From the NCBI RefSeq assembly GCF_000378345.1, contig NZ_KB899546.1:1-64000 (forward strand): a stretch of DNA of 64,000 nucleotides, in the 5' to 3' direction. Source of the DNA: Hirschia maritima DSM 19733. GTDB lineage: Bacteria; Pseudomonadota; Alphaproteobacteria; Caulobacterales; Hyphomonadaceae. A program made the translations under genes and the position numbers. Below, piece by piece: positions 18,921 to 28,502 of the stretch. Within the stretch, counting starts at the first letter, position 1; the number at the start of each line of letters is the position of its first letter. A model generated the notes under the pieces. The model ran no database searches. It saw only the letters and a program-made list of their open reading frames with translations, and had not been told where the DNA came from.

Positions 18921-19676
18921 CTATATCGGCCCTTCGAGGCGTGCATATCGGCCAAGCGTGTCTAACCACACCAGCAACCCGCCCCCTAGGATGAATGTCA
19001 TGATACTAAGCCCAAGCATGACTTGTATCGGCATGGCGATAAAGAAGATCTGCACCTGAGGAATCAAGCGTGCAACCAAACCTATGGAGAGGTTGAAAAC
19101 TAAAGCCACGACTAATACTGGCGCTGCGATTTGTATGCCTAATTTGAATGCAGTTGCCATAGCACCCAATTCCCATTGAGCCGCGTCTCCAATAGGAAGA
19201 GGTTCACCCGGCTTGAAGAGCTGATAACTATCAACTGCAGCCTGCAACATATCTCTATGAATCCCAGCAGCAAAAATCAGCACTATAGCGGTCATAGACA
19301 TGAACACACCCAATATAGCACCGGAAGAACCAACAGTAGGGTCAAACTGGTTCGCCATAGCAAGACCAGAAGAAATACCTATCACCTGCCCTCCAACCTG
19401 AAGCGCACTCATTAAAATCCGAGCGCCTGCCCCCATCATAATCCCGATCAAAATTTCGCTAATGATTAACGTTACGCTCTGGCTGACATTTTCAGGAATA
19501 GGCGGAATTTCGTTGGTTAATGTTGGCGCTATCGCAAATGTTGCTAACAATGCAGCAGACAACCTAAACCTAGCTGGAACAGAACTTTCACCCCAACCAG
19601 GGGCCAACATGAGCACAGCGCCGATGCGACAAAACAAAAGAGCCCCGGCCCAAGTGTATGGCATTAGCGCATCCAT
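18921..19676 (-). CDS. fliR: Flagellar export gate protein FliR
   Basis: The 251-residue, multi-helix membrane protein is part of the FliP-FliQ-FliR export gate. Typical segments are FCRIGAVLMLAPGWGESSVPARFRL near the N-terminus, GGQVIGISSGLAMANQFDP in the middle and GLVARLIPQVQIFFIAMPIQVMLG near the C-terminus. It lies 5 bp after fliQ and 11 bp before flhB, so the three are one operon. No other flagellar genes are in the window. Confidence 0.96.
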   Translation of the reverse strand: MDALMPYTWAGALLFCRIGAVLMLAPGWGESSVPARFRLSAALLATFAIAPTLTNEIPPIPENVSQSVTLIISEILIGIMMGAGARILMSALQVGGQVIGISSGLAMANQFDPTVGSSGAILGVFMSMTAIVLIFAAGIHRDMLQAAVDSYQLFKPGEPLPIGDAAQWELGAMATAFKLGIQIAAPVLVVALVFNLSIGLVARLIPQVQIFFIAMPIQVMLGLSIMTFILGGGLLVWLDTLGRYARLEGPI

Positions 19677-19681
19677 TTAGC

Positions 19682-19945
19682 TCAATACCCCGCAATTTTA
19701 GCAAAAATGACATCGGAAAACCCTGACAAGGTCGCCCCCATTAGCGGCAAAAACAAAAGCAATGTCAGGAAGATAGCTATAATTTTAGGTACAAACACCA
19801 AAGTCATTTCTTGAACTTGAGTGAGAGCTTGCAGCAGGGCAATTAACACCCCAACAACCAGGCCAACCACCATGACTGGAGTTGCCATTGCGACTGTCGC
19901 CCACAATGCATCTCGCCCTAAATCAAGCACTTCAGCGCCGGTCAT
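19682..19945 (-). CDS. fliQ: Flagellar export gate protein FliQ
   Basis: The 87-residue protein has two transmembrane helices separated by the conserved loop ALTQVQEMTLVFVPKI. The family is usually 87-90 residues, which supports the ATG at 19945 (MTGAEVLDLG) over an upstream TTG that would add ten residues. AGAGG lies upstream. It heads the fliQ-fliR-flhB operon. Confidence 0.95.
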   Translation of the reverse strand: MTGAEVLDLGRDALWATVAMATPVMVVGLVVGVLIALLQALTQVQEMTLVFVPKIIAIFLTLLLFLPLMGATLSGFSDVIFAKIAGY

Positions 19946-20143
19946 CGAAAGTAAGCCTCTGATTTCAAAATCCAAACATCAATCTATGCATGGCGAGCCA
20001 AACTCATGGCACCTAATGGCGTAGATCTAATTTAATGCTTCAAATTAACTCTTGGTTCAAAAAGGTTAATAAAGTCCTGCAATTGACGAATGGAACACAG
20101 TAAGCAATGTGTGTTTGGAAGTATTTTGGGAGGAATTAAATCC

Positions 20144-22015
20144 ATGCGCAACACTGTTTCTGCTTTTGCACTATTACTCGCAACAGCGTGTGCCACAAAT
20201 GCTGATATCGAAGACGATTCGATTATTTCAACAGCTGCAGACAATATTGCTAAATCTTCAACAGTTAAAGATCTCCAGAAGGAAGTCATTCAAACTGAAT
20301 CAGAAAAGCTAAACACCTTTTTTGAAGAACAGTTTGATGCAGCTGTTGCGCGTTCACCCATGTTTCAAACAAGTCTTGGCCTGAAGACGAATAAAGACAA
20401 ATGGGATGACCCTAGTGAAGCCGCAGCACTAGAAGAATTTGAACTCGGACAAGCTGCTATTGAAGAGATGAAATCTTTGGTAGATTACGACAAGCTTTCG
20501 CCAGATACCCAACTCTCATATAGATTGTTCAAGCTGCGCGGAAAACAAAGTGCAGATATGTTCACTTATCGGCATCACGGTTATGTGTTCGATCAGATGT
20601 ATGGACAACAAAGCCGTATCCCTGCTTTTTTGATCGCTCAACACCGCGTATCTGATAAACAAGATGCGATTAGCTATATCGCTCGTCTCAACGGCGTCAA
20701 AGACTATCTCGGAACGCACCTTGAGAATGCTCAAAACGCAGCGGTGTCAGGCATACGTCCACCAAAATTCGTTTATGAATATGTCCTTTCGGATATTGAA
20801 AACGTGATTAGCGGTGCCCCTTTCGCAGAGGGAGAAGACAGCCCATTATTTGCAGATATAAAGTCAAAAATTAATAAGCTTGAAATTTCGGATGACGAAA
20901 AAATCAATCTTATATTGGATGCAAATGCAGCCCTCCTAACAAGTGTATTGCCAGCATACAAAGAGGTAGAAGCTTGGATAAAGGAAGATATTGAGCTTGC
21001 AAGCAATGATGACGGAGCTTGGAAGCTACCTAACGGTGGCGACTATTACAAAAAACGCTTAGCCCGCATGACGACTACAGACCTTACAGCCGATCAGATA
21101 CATGAACTAGGCTTGTCTGAAGTTGCGCGCATTCATGATGAAATGAAAACCATCATGAAAAAGGTTGAGTATGAAGGCACACTTTCAGAATTCTTTGAAT
21201 TCATGCGCTTAGACGAACAGTTTTACTACTCAAATGATCATGAAGGTCGGAGCCGATACATCAAAGAGGCAACCGCTTTAATCGATACGATGCGTGAAGT
21301 GTTACCCAAAGCATTCAACACTTTCCCAGAAGCGGAAATGGTTGTGCGACGTGTTGAATCTTTCCGAGAAAAAAGCGCGGGGAAAGCCTTCTATCAGCGC
21401 CCAGCACAAGATGGGTCCCGTCCGGGTGTGTATTATGCGAACTTATTCAGAATGAGCAGTATGCCCATATATCAAATGGAGGCTCTTGCTTACCACGAAG
21501 GTATTCCAGGGCATCACATGCAATTGGCAATAGCTCAAGAACTTCAAAACGTTCCAAAATTTAGAAAATACGGCGGTTTTACTGCATACACAGAAGGCTG
21601 GGGACTTTACTCAGAGTATTTGCCAAAAGAAATGGGTTTTTATCAGGACCCATATTCTGACTTTGGTCGATTGGCCATGGAATTATGGCGAGCTGCGCGT
21701 TTGGTGGTCGATACTGGAATTCACGAGAAAAAGTGGACACGAGAACAAGCGACGCAATACCTTATGGATAACACTCCAAACCCAGAAGGCGACTGTATTA
21801 AAGCGATTGATCGTTACATCGTCATGCCGGGGCAAGCCACAGCCTATAAAATTGGAATGATTAAAATTCTTGAACTCAGAGAAAAAGCCAAAACAGAAAT
21901 GGGAGATGCTTTCAGTCTTCCTGATTTCCACGATGTTGTGCTTGCAAGTGGCCCTGTTCCTTTAAGTGAATTGGAGCACGCAATCGATGACTGGATCGAA
22001 AAATCCAGACCTTAA
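20144..22015 (+). CDS. DUF885-family zinc peptidase-like lipoprotein
   Basis: The 623-residue protein begins with a lipoprotein signal: a short charged N-terminus, a hydrophobic stretch and the lipobox-like LATAC with Cys at residue 16. The rest is the mostly helical DUF885 family. The probable metal site is HEGIPGHH (residues 451-458), followed by EGWGLYSEYLPKEMG, which supplies the usual downstream Glu. These proteins resemble metallopeptidases; substrates are mostly unknown. The start is set by GGGAGGA nine bases upstream and by the signal peptide; an in-frame ATG 18 codons earlier lacks both. It likely sits on the periplasmic face of a membrane. A terminator follows. Confidence 0.88.
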   Translation: MRNTVSAFALLLATACATNADIEDDSIISTAADNIAKSSTVKDLQKEVIQTESEKLNTFFEEQFDAAVARSPMFQTSLGLKTNKDKWDDPSEAAALEEFELGQAAIEEMKSLVDYDKLSPDTQLSYRLFKLRGKQSADMFTYRHHGYVFDQMYGQQSRIPAFLIAQHRVSDKQDAISYIARLNGVKDYLGTHLENAQNAAVSGIRPPKFVYEYVLSDIENVISGAPFAEGEDSPLFADIKSKINKLEISDDEKINLILDANAALLTSVLPAYKEVEAWIKEDIELASNDDGAWKLPNGGDYYKKRLARMTTTDLTADQIHELGLSEVARIHDEMKTIMKKVEYEGTLSEFFEFMRLDEQFYYSNDHEGRSRYIKEATALIDTMREVLPKAFNTFPEAEMVVRRVESFREKSAGKAFYQRPAQDGSRPGVYYANLFRMSSMPIYQMEALAYHEGIPGHHMQLAIAQELQNVPKFRKYGGFTAYTEGWGLYSEYLPKEMGFYQDPYSDFGRLAMELWRAARLVVDTGIHEKKWTREQATQYLMDNTPNPEGDCIKAIDRYIVMPGQATAYKIGMIKILELREKAKTEMGDAFSLPDFHDVVLASGPVPLSELEHAIDDWIEKSRP

Positions 22016-22052
22016 AAGCTAACGCTTTAAGGGATTCAAATTGATGGACATA

Positions 22053-22092
22053 CGGGATTATGCCGAATTCTTGGGCTAATCCCGCATTTTTC
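22053..22092 (+). terminator. Intrinsic terminator after the DUF885 gene
   Basis: An 8-bp stem (22053-22060 with 22077-22084) lies 38 bp past the stop codon and is followed by CATTTTTC. It fits an intrinsic terminator. Confidence 0.75.
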
Positions 22093-22260
22093 TTGTATGT
22101 GACTGTGTTAATATCTTCCTATCCCTTTGATCTCTGGTAAGAATATCGTTATTGATCTAATCGACCCGTTTTTCTATTTTTAAAGCGTGTTTTCAAAACG
22201 CCGATTTGATGATCAAGTAGTGAGTCAAAGTGTATTTTAGTACGAGGATGCAGATTCAAT

Positions 22261-25056
22261 ATGGTTAGAGCGCTGCAATTACTTTTCGGGCTAGTTCTAG
22301 CGATAGGCGGAGGCTGGTGTATTTGGCTCCGAAAAGACTCTCCCGGCGGCGTGTTTAATGTTACCGACACAGAAACACTGTGGCTCGTCGCGCTAGGCCT
22401 TGTGCTTACGCTTCTAGGCTTAGTTTTGTTTCTTATGGGAATGTCTCCACGGGCAAAAGTAGAACAAATTAATTGGCGCTACCCAGACAAAAGCCCCAAT
22501 GTTGACTTATCAGGTCCTGCATTTGCTGATGAAGACACCGAACCTCAATTACAAAATTCTGATCGCCCTAGTTGGTTGCAAGAAACACCCGGCAGCATAG
22601 ATGAGCCATCAAAGGATCAAGACAATACCACCAGTATTGCAGCCGCTGGCGTAGCACTTGTGGGCGGCGCAACTGCCGCAAGTGCCTTTGGGGCATCACA
22701 AGATAGTTCTACTCAAAATGACGAACCGGAATACCCTCGCGAAGAGCTTCCTTTTGAAAGACCCCGCTTCAATGCTGATGGTTTTCAAAAGGCCGAAGAC
22801 ACTGAAACTGTTGTAGAAGCAACCGAACACGCAACATCATTTGCTGAACCCAATAGTCCCCAAACAGAAATTCCTGCTGAAACACTGATAGAAACGCCAA
22901 CCAATGTTGTTCAAGAAGAGCAAATCATCGAAGAACTTTCGGCGGACATGGATTCTCAACTAAATGAACAAGACATAGAAGCCATGGCGATGGAAGCCGC
23001 CAGTGCATCTATGGATGATGGGTTTGTTCTTGAATCTTCAGAACCTGAATTAGATACCCCAGTTCTCGAAGATAATTTACCGACTTCCCTCCCAGAAACT
23101 GAAATTGACGCTTCAGATGATGATGCTTTTGAAGCTCAACTGAACGCACTTTCTGATCCCAGCACAAAAGCCGCAGTCGTTTCACTTAATGATAATGAAG
23201 ACGATCTCGTTGATGAGGAGACACAGCCCTCCTCGACAGATAACGCGACCGAAGATCTCTCGATTGAATCAAGTGAGTTGATTGAAGAAGAACTGCCATC
23301 ATTCGATATTTCAGAACCAGATCTTGCGCCTATTGAAGCTGAAGATTTGCAACCTGAACCAGCTGTAGAGCTATCTTTAGAAGACGATCTTTCATTAGAT
23401 GAAATAGCACCGAACCCGCTGGAAATTGAAATTCCAGAATTGGAGGAAGTCGGCGAACTAGAACCTCTAGAAGATACGCTGCCCATTGAAGAAGTTGCTT
23501 CGACAGTTGAAGAATTCAACACTGAAATAGAAAACCTTGGCTCAACTGAGGAACTCAATGTAACTCCAGACGAAACTGCTCACTCACCTACTGCCGAGCC
23601 ATCCCATCTAGAAGTTGAAATTCCTGAGGTGGAGGAAGTCAGTAAACTGGAGATTTTAGAAGAAGCGCTACCAACTGAAGAAGTTACTTCCACAGTTGAA
23701 GAATTCAATGCCGAAATAGAAGACCTTGGCTCAACGGACGAGCTCAATTTAGCAGTCGAAGAAACGCAATCTGCTGAAGAAAATCAATTTGAGGCCTCCG
23801 CTTCATCTGATGATGTCCTTTCGCAAGACGATCAGGTGGAATCACTCTCTGATCTTGAGTTGCCAGAATTAGACTCTCCTGCAATTGCTGAAACAGTTGT
23901 CACGACAGAGCAAGCTTCTAGTATCGAGGGCATTGCCTCATTAGAACCAAGCTCTCTCGAGGAAGCACCTCAACAAGAAAAAATTGAAGACCTTCCCGAA
24001 TTAGAAACAACTCCGTCAGAAACTAGATTAATTGACGCACCGCTTAATTTTAAACCTGAAGATACTCCATCGCAGGAAGATGCTATGGAGCTGGATGACA
24101 AGATCACGTCTGAAGACCTTTCCGAAGTCAGCCTTTCAAACGAACTTGCTTCAATTGACGAAACTCAACTAGAAGACTTGCCAGAGGAGTTACCTCTACT
24201 TGAAGGCGCTTCTTTGGATGAAGAAGTTTCACTTGAAGAAAACACATCTGAGCCTCAAGAATTTACCAAGGAATTATCGACTGAAACAGCTGAGCCAGAA
24301 GCGGCTCTCGAGGTTGAAGGATTAGAAGTTATTCCAGAATTGGATGAACTGCCTTCATTAGAGCCATCCTCAATAAATGAGGAAGCTGACCTCAATATTC
24401 TTGAAGAAGTTGAACTAGAGCCTGTTGCCCCTCTTCCTGAAGTCACTATTCCATCGGAAGAATTCAACATAGAAGCCAGTTTGGAAGAACAAACACTTCC
24501 TCCTATAGAAGACCTGCCTTCCGTCGACGAAACTCCTTCACCACCACAAAACTCCACTCCAATTCCTGAAGTTGCGAGCGGAATGGCAGGTCTGGCCGCG
24601 CTCGCTGCGAGCACCGCTTCAAGTCACAATCCTTCTTCAAGTCAGATGGACATTCAAACCTTAGCCGATTCAGCTATGTCTGCGCCGGGTGAAGGAACCG
24701 AAGTAGATACACTCGCGCCCCCTGCTCCTATTACGAATGAACAAACACCAAGTGACACAAACATCACGCATCCTCGTCTGTTGCCGATTAAGGAAGCAAT
24801 CGATGCAGGAAAGCTTGAAGATGCAGACAATCTGTTAGCTGATATCCGTCGTAACCTTGTTCAAGAAGGCGATGAAAACACGCCAGAATTAGCAGAGCTA
24901 ACAGCCTTAGCAGGAGATCACGCAGCCGCATCAGGTCGCCCGGGCGGTGCCAAATGGTTGTGGCGTTTAGCGCTTCAGAGGTTTGGGGAAGCAGACGCGA
25001 TTGAAACAAACGCTGCCCGCGCAGTTTCAGAACGCCTTCGCCAATTTGATCATTAA
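22261..25056 (+). CDS. Very acidic membrane-anchored protein with a C-terminal helical domain, unknown function
   Basis: The 931-residue protein is not one I recognise. It has two N-terminal transmembrane helices (about residues 4-22 and 40-61) with a short loop. Some 750 residues follow that are dominated by Glu, Asp, Ser, Pro and Thr, probably disordered, and include a 63-residue tandem duplication. A last domain of about 95 residues (from THPRLLPIKEAIDAGKLEDAD) is helical and looks like one or two TPR-like repeats. Short Ala/Gly-rich hydrophobic patches occur at about residues 125-143 and 776-786. The layout recalls polar scaffold proteins such as FimV (acidic middle, TPR-like end) but without a LysM domain; this is only an analogy. 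It stands alone between two hairpins. Confidence 0.75.
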   Translation: MVRALQLLFGLVLAIGGGWCIWLRKDSPGGVFNVTDTETLWLVALGLVLTLLGLVLFLMGMSPRAKVEQINWRYPDKSPNVDLSGPAFADEDTEPQLQNSDRPSWLQETPGSIDEPSKDQDNTTSIAAAGVALVGGATAASAFGASQDSSTQNDEPEYPREELPFERPRFNADGFQKAEDTETVVEATEHATSFAEPNSPQTEIPAETLIETPTNVVQEEQIIEELSADMDSQLNEQDIEAMAMEAASASMDDGFVLESSEPELDTPVLEDNLPTSLPETEIDASDDDAFEAQLNALSDPSTKAAVVSLNDNEDDLVDEETQPSSTDNATEDLSIESSELIEEELPSFDISEPDLAPIEAEDLQPEPAVELSLEDDLSLDEIAPNPLEIEIPELEEVGELEPLEDTLPIEEVASTVEEFNTEIENLGSTEELNVTPDETAHSPTAEPSHLEVEIPEVEEVSKLEILEEALPTEEVTSTVEEFNAEIEDLGSTDELNLAVEETQSAEENQFEASASSDDVLSQDDQVESLSDLELPELDSPAIAETVVTTEQASSIEGIASLEPSSLEEAPQQEKIEDLPELETTPSETRLIDAPLNFKPEDTPSQEDAMELDDKITSEDLSEVSLSNELASIDETQLEDLPEELPLLEGASLDEEVSLEENTSEPQEFTKELSTETAEPEAALEVEGLEVIPELDELPSLEPSSINEEADLNILEEVELEPVAPLPEVTIPSEEFNIEASLEEQTLPPIEDLPSVDETPSPPQNSTPIPEVASGMAGLAALAASTASSHNPSSSQMDIQTLADSAMSAPGEGTEVDTLAPPAPITNEQTPSDTNITHPRLLPIKEAIDAGKLEDADNLLADIRRNLVQEGDENTPELAELTALAGDHAAASGRPGGAKWLWRLALQRFGEADAIETNAARAVSERLRQFDH
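23419..23796 (+). repeat. 63-codon tandem duplication inside the acidic protein gene
   Basis: Two in-frame units of 189 bp, 23419-23607 and 23608-23796, encode similar acidic peptides (both contain EEFN.EIE.LGST.EL). About 35 of the first 50 residues match. The units have diverged at many codons, so this is an old duplication. Confidence 0.8.
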
Positions 25057-25087
25057 GACTGAATCAGACAAGTTAGAATTGAAAACC

Positions 25088-25122
25088 ATTACGCCGACAA
25101 GGCTTTCCCTTGTCGGCGTAAT
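25088..25122 (+). terminator. Strong hairpin between the acidic-protein gene and terC
   Basis: A perfect 15-bp stem (25088-25102 with 25108-25122) has a 5-base loop and starts 32 bp past the stop codon at 25056. No T run follows. It probably ends transcription of the acidic-protein gene, although terC is in the same direction 60 bp later. Confidence 0.65.
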
Positions 25123-25181
25123 TACAATCAAGAAGAAAATTTAGCTAAACAATCCGTTTGGTTAGAACGTGGAGAGCTTTA

Positions 25182-26039
25182 ATGGCCGAAATATTCACCG
25201 TCTCAGGAATTTTTACTCTACTCATGCTGCTGGCCCTGCAAGCAGTATTGGGCTTTGATAATCTTCTATACATTTCCATCGAATCTAAACGCGTTGGAGA
25301 AGAAAAAGCCTCAATGGTTAGACGTTGGGGTATTGGCCTTGCCATGCTCTTCCGAATTGTATTGCTCATTATAATAGTGAACTTATTCGGTTTGCTGGCA
25401 GAACCCCTCTTCAACTTAACCATGACGGGTTTTATCGAAGGTGTATTTAATCTCCAGGCTCTAGTGACCCTCGCTGGTGGAGCATTCATCATCTACACAG
25501 CAATCAAAGAGATTTCGCACCTTATGATCGTTGATCATATTGAACACACAGAAGGGCAAAACAAAAAATCAGTGGCGCAAGCTATTTCAATGATTGTTGC
25601 TATGAATTTGGTGTTTTCATTTGACTCAATCTTATCTGCAATGGCTATCGCCAATACAAAAACACCAACAGGTGAAACAGAATATCAAGTGTGGATTATG
25701 GCTGTTGCCATCATTGCATCTGGTATTGTGATGATACTGATGGCAGATTACGTAGCAGAGTTCCTTAAAAAGAACCGCATGTATGAAATCATGGGACTAT
25801 TTATTTTGTTCCTTGTGGGAGTTTTGCTGGTTTCCGAGGGCGGGCACCTAGCTCACTTGAAATTGTTTGGCCACGAAATAGAAGCAATGTCCAAATCAAC
25901 ATTCTATCTTGTTATCGTTGTACTGGTCATCACAGATGTCATTCAGACAAAATACCAAAAACGACTTTGGGCAATGAGAGAGAAAGAACTCTTGGGTGAA
26001 AACCCAGCCGAAGTCGTCGATAGCGTACATAAAGCTTAA
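25182..26039 (+). CDS. TerC-family integral membrane protein
   Basis: The 285-residue protein has about eight transmembrane helices and two repeated acidic membrane motifs, LGFDNLLYI near the N-terminus and FSFDSILSA in the middle, diagnostic of the TerC/YkoY family. These proteins are linked to tellurite resistance and, in several bacteria, to manganese export, for example to load secreted enzymes with Mn2+. I cannot say which applies here. The ATG at 25182 has GGAGA upstream; an in-frame start eight codons earlier lacks support. No other tellurite genes are present. Confidence 0.9.
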   Translation: MAEIFTVSGIFTLLMLLALQAVLGFDNLLYISIESKRVGEEKASMVRRWGIGLAMLFRIVLLIIIVNLFGLLAEPLFNLTMTGFIEGVFNLQALVTLAGGAFIIYTAIKEISHLMIVDHIEHTEGQNKKSVAQAISMIVAMNLVFSFDSILSAMAIANTKTPTGETEYQVWIMAVAIIASGIVMILMADYVAEFLKKNRMYEIMGLFILFLVGVLLVSEGGHLAHLKLFGHEIEAMSKSTFYLVIVVLVITDVIQTKYQKRLWAMREKELLGENPAEVVDSVHKA

Positions 26040-26055
26040 TTGAGCTAACGTAACA

Positions 26056-26089
26056 AACAGCCCAAAGAACAAACAAATACTGGGCTGTT
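26056..26089 (+). terminator. Terminator after terC
   Basis: A 9-bp stem (AACAGCCCA at 26056-26064 with 26081-26089) lies 17 bp after the stop and is followed by TGTTATG. The loop is 16 bases. Confidence 0.65.
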
Positions 26090-26285
26090 TGTTATGAATA
26101 TAAAAAATTCTATTCTTCTAGTATCACTCAAATAGAACCAACCACTCTAGAGTATAAACAAAAAGCAACACAAATTTAACTTTGAATTGTTATATCCCTT
26201 GCCCAATCGCCGAAGTGAGAAGCGGCTAATCAAAATGGGAGGTCAATCAGGTCTATCAACCTGCATTGAATACTGAGGGAATATC

Positions 26286-26579
26286 ATGATTAAGAATCTT
26301 CTATGCGCCACGAGCGTGGCAGCATCGCTTTGCCTTGTTGGTTGTAGTGACGACTACGAAACCCCAAACAAAACCAAAATTAAAGCTGCAATGGCTGAAT
26401 GGTCACGTGATGCTATTATTGACGACTTGCGCAATCTATCATGTGACAATCTCGGCAAAGGAAAATTCTACTGCTCATTTGATATTTCATATATCGGCGC
26501 ACAAACAGAACACATGGAAAAGTGCTTCTTCTCTGGCGCTTCCGAACTTACAATTCGTAATAGCTCTAGCTGTTACTAA
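26286..26579 (+). CDS. Small predicted lipoprotein, unknown function
   Basis: The 97-residue protein has a clear lipoprotein signal: MIKNLL, a hydrophobic core, and the lipobox LVGC with Cys at residue 20. The mature part (about 78 residues) has four more cysteines (C53, C62, C80 and C96), which could form two disulfides in the periplasm. I do not recognise the family. GAGGGA nine bases upstream of the ATG supports the start. It is preceded by about 245 bp without other genes. Confidence 0.7.
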   Translation: MIKNLLCATSVAASLCLVGCSDDYETPNKTKIKAAMAEWSRDAIIDDLRNLSCDNLGKGKFYCSFDISYIGAQTEHMEKCFFSGASELTIRNSSSCY

Positions 26580-26700
26580 CCTTTCACAACCCGATCGATT
26601 TCACAGCCAAACAACGCCCCTCAAAAGATAAATATGCAAAGGGGGCGACAAATTCATTTTTTCTGATATATTGCACTGCAGCATAACAGGAAAAATAGCG

Positions 26701-28419
26701 ATGACTGAGAATTTTACCTCCCCATTACAAGCTGTTCAGGGTCTCACTTCCAGCGAACTACCTCGCCTTTACAGCGAAGCTGCCAAAGCTGCCAAAGCAT
26801 TCTATGACCACGCATTAAAGTCTGTTACGCCGCGGATCGCTCCAAATGGAAAAATAGATCGCAAACTCATGGGTATAGAGCAGCGAGCGTCGCATGGCCT
26901 TGGTTGGATGTGCGCGTACGCAGAAACACTTGCTCAAACCGCAAATTGGGCTGAACGCCTCTCTAACGATGGCGCATTTGGCGAAGCAGATGCTCTATTG
27001 AGTCAAATCCTTTTCTCTGAATACCTAAAACAATTATCAAGCGGAATCCCTATGACGCAGTGCGAAATGGTGCGCTCGGCCGATCTAGGAATTTCACTTG
27101 AAACTGTATCTACTTTTCTTTCGGACCCTGCCGTCTCTGTTCTTATTTCCAATGGTGATACGCCAATGGTACGCTCGCGGGCCGCTGAGCTAATTAAGAA
27201 TGCTCAAGGACAGGCAACGGTAGAAAATACTGGGCTTGATGAAACCATGTCTATGGTACGAGATCAGTTCAAAAAATTTGCTGATGAAAAAGTCGTTCCT
27301 TTCGCTCATGAATGGCACCTAAAAGACGAACTCATTCCAATTTCAATCGTCAATGAAATGTCGGAACTTGGGGTGTTCGGCCTGACCATACCAGAAGAAT
27401 TTGGCGGCTTTGGCATGGGTAAACTAGCCATGTGTGTTGTATCGGAAGAGCTTTCGCGCGGATACATTGGCGTCGGTTCTTTGGGGACACGCTCAGAAAT
27501 CGCAGCGGAACTAATATTGAACGGCGGAACTCAAGCTCAAAAAGAAAATTTCTTACCTAAAATCGCGTCTGGTGAAATTCTACCGACCGCAGTGTTTACT
27601 GAACCCAATACAGGATCTGACTTAGGCGCATTGCGAACTCGCGCTGAATTAGATGGTGATCATTGGAAAATTACAGGTAATAAAACTTGGATTACACACG
27701 CTTCAAGATCAGATCTTATGACTGTGCTTGCCCGCACAAAACCGGATACGGACGACTTTAGAGGCCTATCCATGTTCCTAGCGGAAAAACCACGCGGATC
27801 AGACGAAAACCCCTTCCCTGCAAATGGAATGACAGGCGGCGAGATTGAGGTTCTTGGGTATCGCGGCATGAAAGAATATGAGCTCGGCTTTGACTCTTTT
27901 GAAGTGCCTCAAGAAAACCTACTGGGTGGTGAAGATGGCGACGGAATGGGCTTCAAGTACCTCATGGCCACATTTGAAGGCGCTCGTATCCAGACCGCGG
28001 CGCGAGCTATAGGGACAGCTCAAGCCGCTTTAGAGTTAGGTCTTCAATATGCTATTGATCGTCAACAATTTGGTGGCCCTATATTCGATTTCCCACGCGT
28101 TCAAGACAAACTAGTGATGATGGCCGCTGAACTCGTTGGTGTGCGCCAGCTTACCTATTTTTCTGCTCATCAGAAAGATAGCGGCAAACGCTGCGACCTT
28201 GAAGCAGGTATGGCGAAACTTATAGGTGCGCGCGTCGCATGGGCCGCTGCAGACAATGCTTTGCAAATTCATGGCGGTAACGGCTTCGCACTTGAATACC
28301 CTATCAGCCGCGTTTTATGCGATGCTCGCATACTCAACATTTTTGAAGGCGCAGGCGAAGTTCAAGCCATGGTAATCGCTCGACGTTCAATCGAAGAACA
28401 CCTAAAAGCGAACAACTAA
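26701..28419 (+). CDS. mcd: (2S)-methylsuccinyl-CoA dehydrogenase
   Basis: The 572-residue flavoprotein has an acyl-CoA dehydrogenase core (from about residue 180) behind an N-terminal extension of about 165 residues. That extension, and the phrases GLSMFLAEKPRG, GGEIEVLGYRGMKEYE and RVLCDARILNIFEGAGEV, match methylsuccinyl-CoA dehydrogenase of the ethylmalonyl-CoA pathway. The base would be Glu549 in FEGAGE. It oxidises methylsuccinyl-CoA to mesaconyl-CoA during assimilation of acetyl-CoA-forming substrates, passing electrons to ETF. The ATG at 26701 has a CAGGA site; an in-frame ATG ten codons earlier is less likely. The genes for the crotonyl-CoA carboxylase and mutases of the pathway are not in the window. 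Confidence 0.85.
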   Translation: MTENFTSPLQAVQGLTSSELPRLYSEAAKAAKAFYDHALKSVTPRIAPNGKIDRKLMGIEQRASHGLGWMCAYAETLAQTANWAERLSNDGAFGEADALLSQILFSEYLKQLSSGIPMTQCEMVRSADLGISLETVSTFLSDPAVSVLISNGDTPMVRSRAAELIKNAQGQATVENTGLDETMSMVRDQFKKFADEKVVPFAHEWHLKDELIPISIVNEMSELGVFGLTIPEEFGGFGMGKLAMCVVSEELSRGYIGVGSLGTRSEIAAELILNGGTQAQKENFLPKIASGEILPTAVFTEPNTGSDLGALRTRAELDGDHWKITGNKTWITHASRSDLMTVLARTKPDTDDFRGLSMFLAEKPRGSDENPFPANGMTGGEIEVLGYRGMKEYELGFDSFEVPQENLLGGEDGDGMGFKYLMATFEGARIQTAARAIGTAQAALELGLQYAIDRQQFGGPIFDFPRVQDKLVMMAAELVGVRQLTYFSAHQKDSGKRCDLEAGMAKLIGARVAWAAADNALQIHGGNGFALEYPISRVLCDARILNIFEGAGEVQAMVIARRSIEEHLKANN

Positions 28420-28441
28420 AACCAACTTTGTTCCCCCAAAA

Positions 28442-28473
28442 CAAAAGCCTCAATTACTTAATTGAGGCTTTTG
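28442..28473. terminator. Bidirectional terminator between mcd and amtB
   Basis: A 13-bp stem (28442-28454 with 28461-28473) with a 6-base loop sits between the two convergent genes. Both arms end in T-rich sequence when read outward (CTTTTG), so it can serve either strand. Confidence 0.85.
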
Positions 28474-28502
28474 CTTGTATTTAGATTGTCACTTCAAAAT
28501 GG

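Noticed and set aside
20020-20060. CtrA box upstream of fliQ
   Set aside because: Two TTAA words are present but spaced by nine bases, not the seven of the consensus.
23136-23558. Ser-rich ORF antisense to the acidic protein
   Set aside because: A Glu/Asp-rich gene read backward gives Ser-rich peptides; there is no start signal and the sense frame is clearly real.
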